Origin: Protaetiibacter sp. SSC-01
GTDB taxonomy: Bacteria; Actinomycetota; Actinomycetes; Actinomycetales; Microbacteriaceae
NCBI RefSeq assembly: GCF_014483895.1
Contig: NZ_CP059987.1
Coordinates: 2,232,001-2,296,000 of the forward strand
Reading direction: 5' to 3'
DNA: 64,000 bases
The notes beneath the pieces were generated by a model. It worked only from the letters and a program-made list of their open reading frames with translations. It was not told the origin of the DNA and searched no databases. Position numbers and translations under genes: made by a program. Shown here piece by piece: positions 63,675-64,000 of this stretch (position 1 is its first letter; each line of letters opens with the position of its first letter).

Positions 63675-64000
63675 TCAGCCCGCGAGCGTGCTCTCGGGCG
63701 CGGATGCGGCGGTCGCCCCCGCCGGCGCCGCCGGCTCGTCGGACTCCGCGCCGAGGATCGCCGCGAGCTCCCCGCGCGAGCGGATGCCGAGCTTGCGGAA
63801 CACGTTCGCGAGGTGGAACTCGACCGTCTTGACCGTCACGAACTGAGCGCGCGCGATCTCGCGGTTGCGGTCGCCGCGCGCCGCCGCCTCCGCGATGCGG
63901 AACTCGGACGGACTGAGGAGCCCCACGCGCTCGTCGGGCGGCAGGATCTCGCCGGGCGCCGTCACGCGCGAGATGAGCGAGCGTGCCTGCACCGCGAGGG
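63675..64000 (-). CDS. LuxR-family regulator, C-terminal part (start off the window)
   Basis: LLSPSEFRIAEAAARGDRNREIARAQFVTVKTVEFHLANVFRKLGIRSRGELAAIL is a complete LuxR-type HTH at the protein end, followed by an Ala/Pro-rich tail. Open to the right edge, so sensory domains are not seen. Could be a large LAL-type regulator or a response regulator. Confidence 0.85.
   Translation of the reverse strand, partial: LAVQARSLISRVTAPGEILPPDERVGLLSPSEFRIAEAAARGDRNREIARAQFVTVKTVEFHLANVFRKLGIRSRGELAAILGAESDEPAAPAGATAASAPESTLAG

Overview
This window comes from a high-GC actinobacterium. I see an Lsr2-type nucleoid protein, a GluRS gene beside tRNA-Gln, DUF5997 and DUF6458 small proteins, GTG-rich starts, and two families of palindromic interspersed repeats (cores GGTTGAGTAGC/GTCGAAACC and GGTCGAGGAGCGC/GTCTCGAGACC) of a kind I associate with Microbacteriaceae. 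Genus cannot be fixed from the sequence alone. Coding is dense on both strands, with frequent 4-nt ATGA/GTGA overlaps.

Left part (1-10.3 kb): the start of rplY (minus, cut by the edge), then a minus-strand sugar/sugar-acid operon read from about 7.9 kb down to 0.7 kb: ADP-ribosylglycohydrolase-family enzyme, binding lipoprotein, two CUT1-type permeases, a 2-hydroxyacid dehydrogenase, gluconokinase and a second 2-hydroxyacid dehydrogenase. A divergent FCD-type GntR regulator and 6-phosphogluconate dehydrogenase follow on the plus strand. A strong sigma70-type promoter with an embedded perfect dyad lies between the operon and the regulator. Read together the genes could convert an imported 2-ketoaldonate-type compound into 6-phosphogluconate and then ribulose-5-phosphate (inference). 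No transporter ATPase is encoded nearby.

Middle part (10.5-33.6 kb): CoA-transferase, a cysteine-rich Cu(I)-storage-type protein, an Old-Yellow-Enzyme flavoprotein overlapping prs, a UPF0114 membrane protein, a YedK/HMCES peptidase, Lsr2, a 1366-residue secreted GH87-type alpha-1,3-glucanase, an ArsR/SRPBCC pair, tRNA-Glu(CTC), a lipid-kinase-like protein, a CsoR-like repressor with a CopB-type copper ATPase, an acetyl esterase, a metallo-beta-lactamase-fold hydrolase, a GAP-family membrane protein, a frameshifted DUF4352-like protein, tRNA-Gln(CTG) and gltX.

Right part (33.7-64 kb): EamA transporter, PPOX-family protein, an orphan DarT-like protein, a secreted M28 peptidase, a DUF5997/LysR-like pair, then an L-arabinose block: araA-araD-araB with a LacI regulator on the minus strand and, divergently, a YtfQRT-YjfF-like CUT2 importer carrying an extra ATPase and a second LacI regulator. 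After an MFS transporter and a fumarylacetoacetate hydrolase come a vapBC module overlapped by a small upstream gene, the amino-acid genes ilvE, leuB and serA, a sortase-anchored-type surface protein, small membrane proteins, mtlD and the end of a LuxR-type regulator.

The most notable items are palindromic repeats translated in frame inside the histidine-rich N-terminus of the copper ATPase, a two-copy long palindrome with compensatory base changes, the ketogluconate-like operon, perfect hairpins directly behind both ABC binding-protein genes, and a putative CTG start in the GntR regulator.
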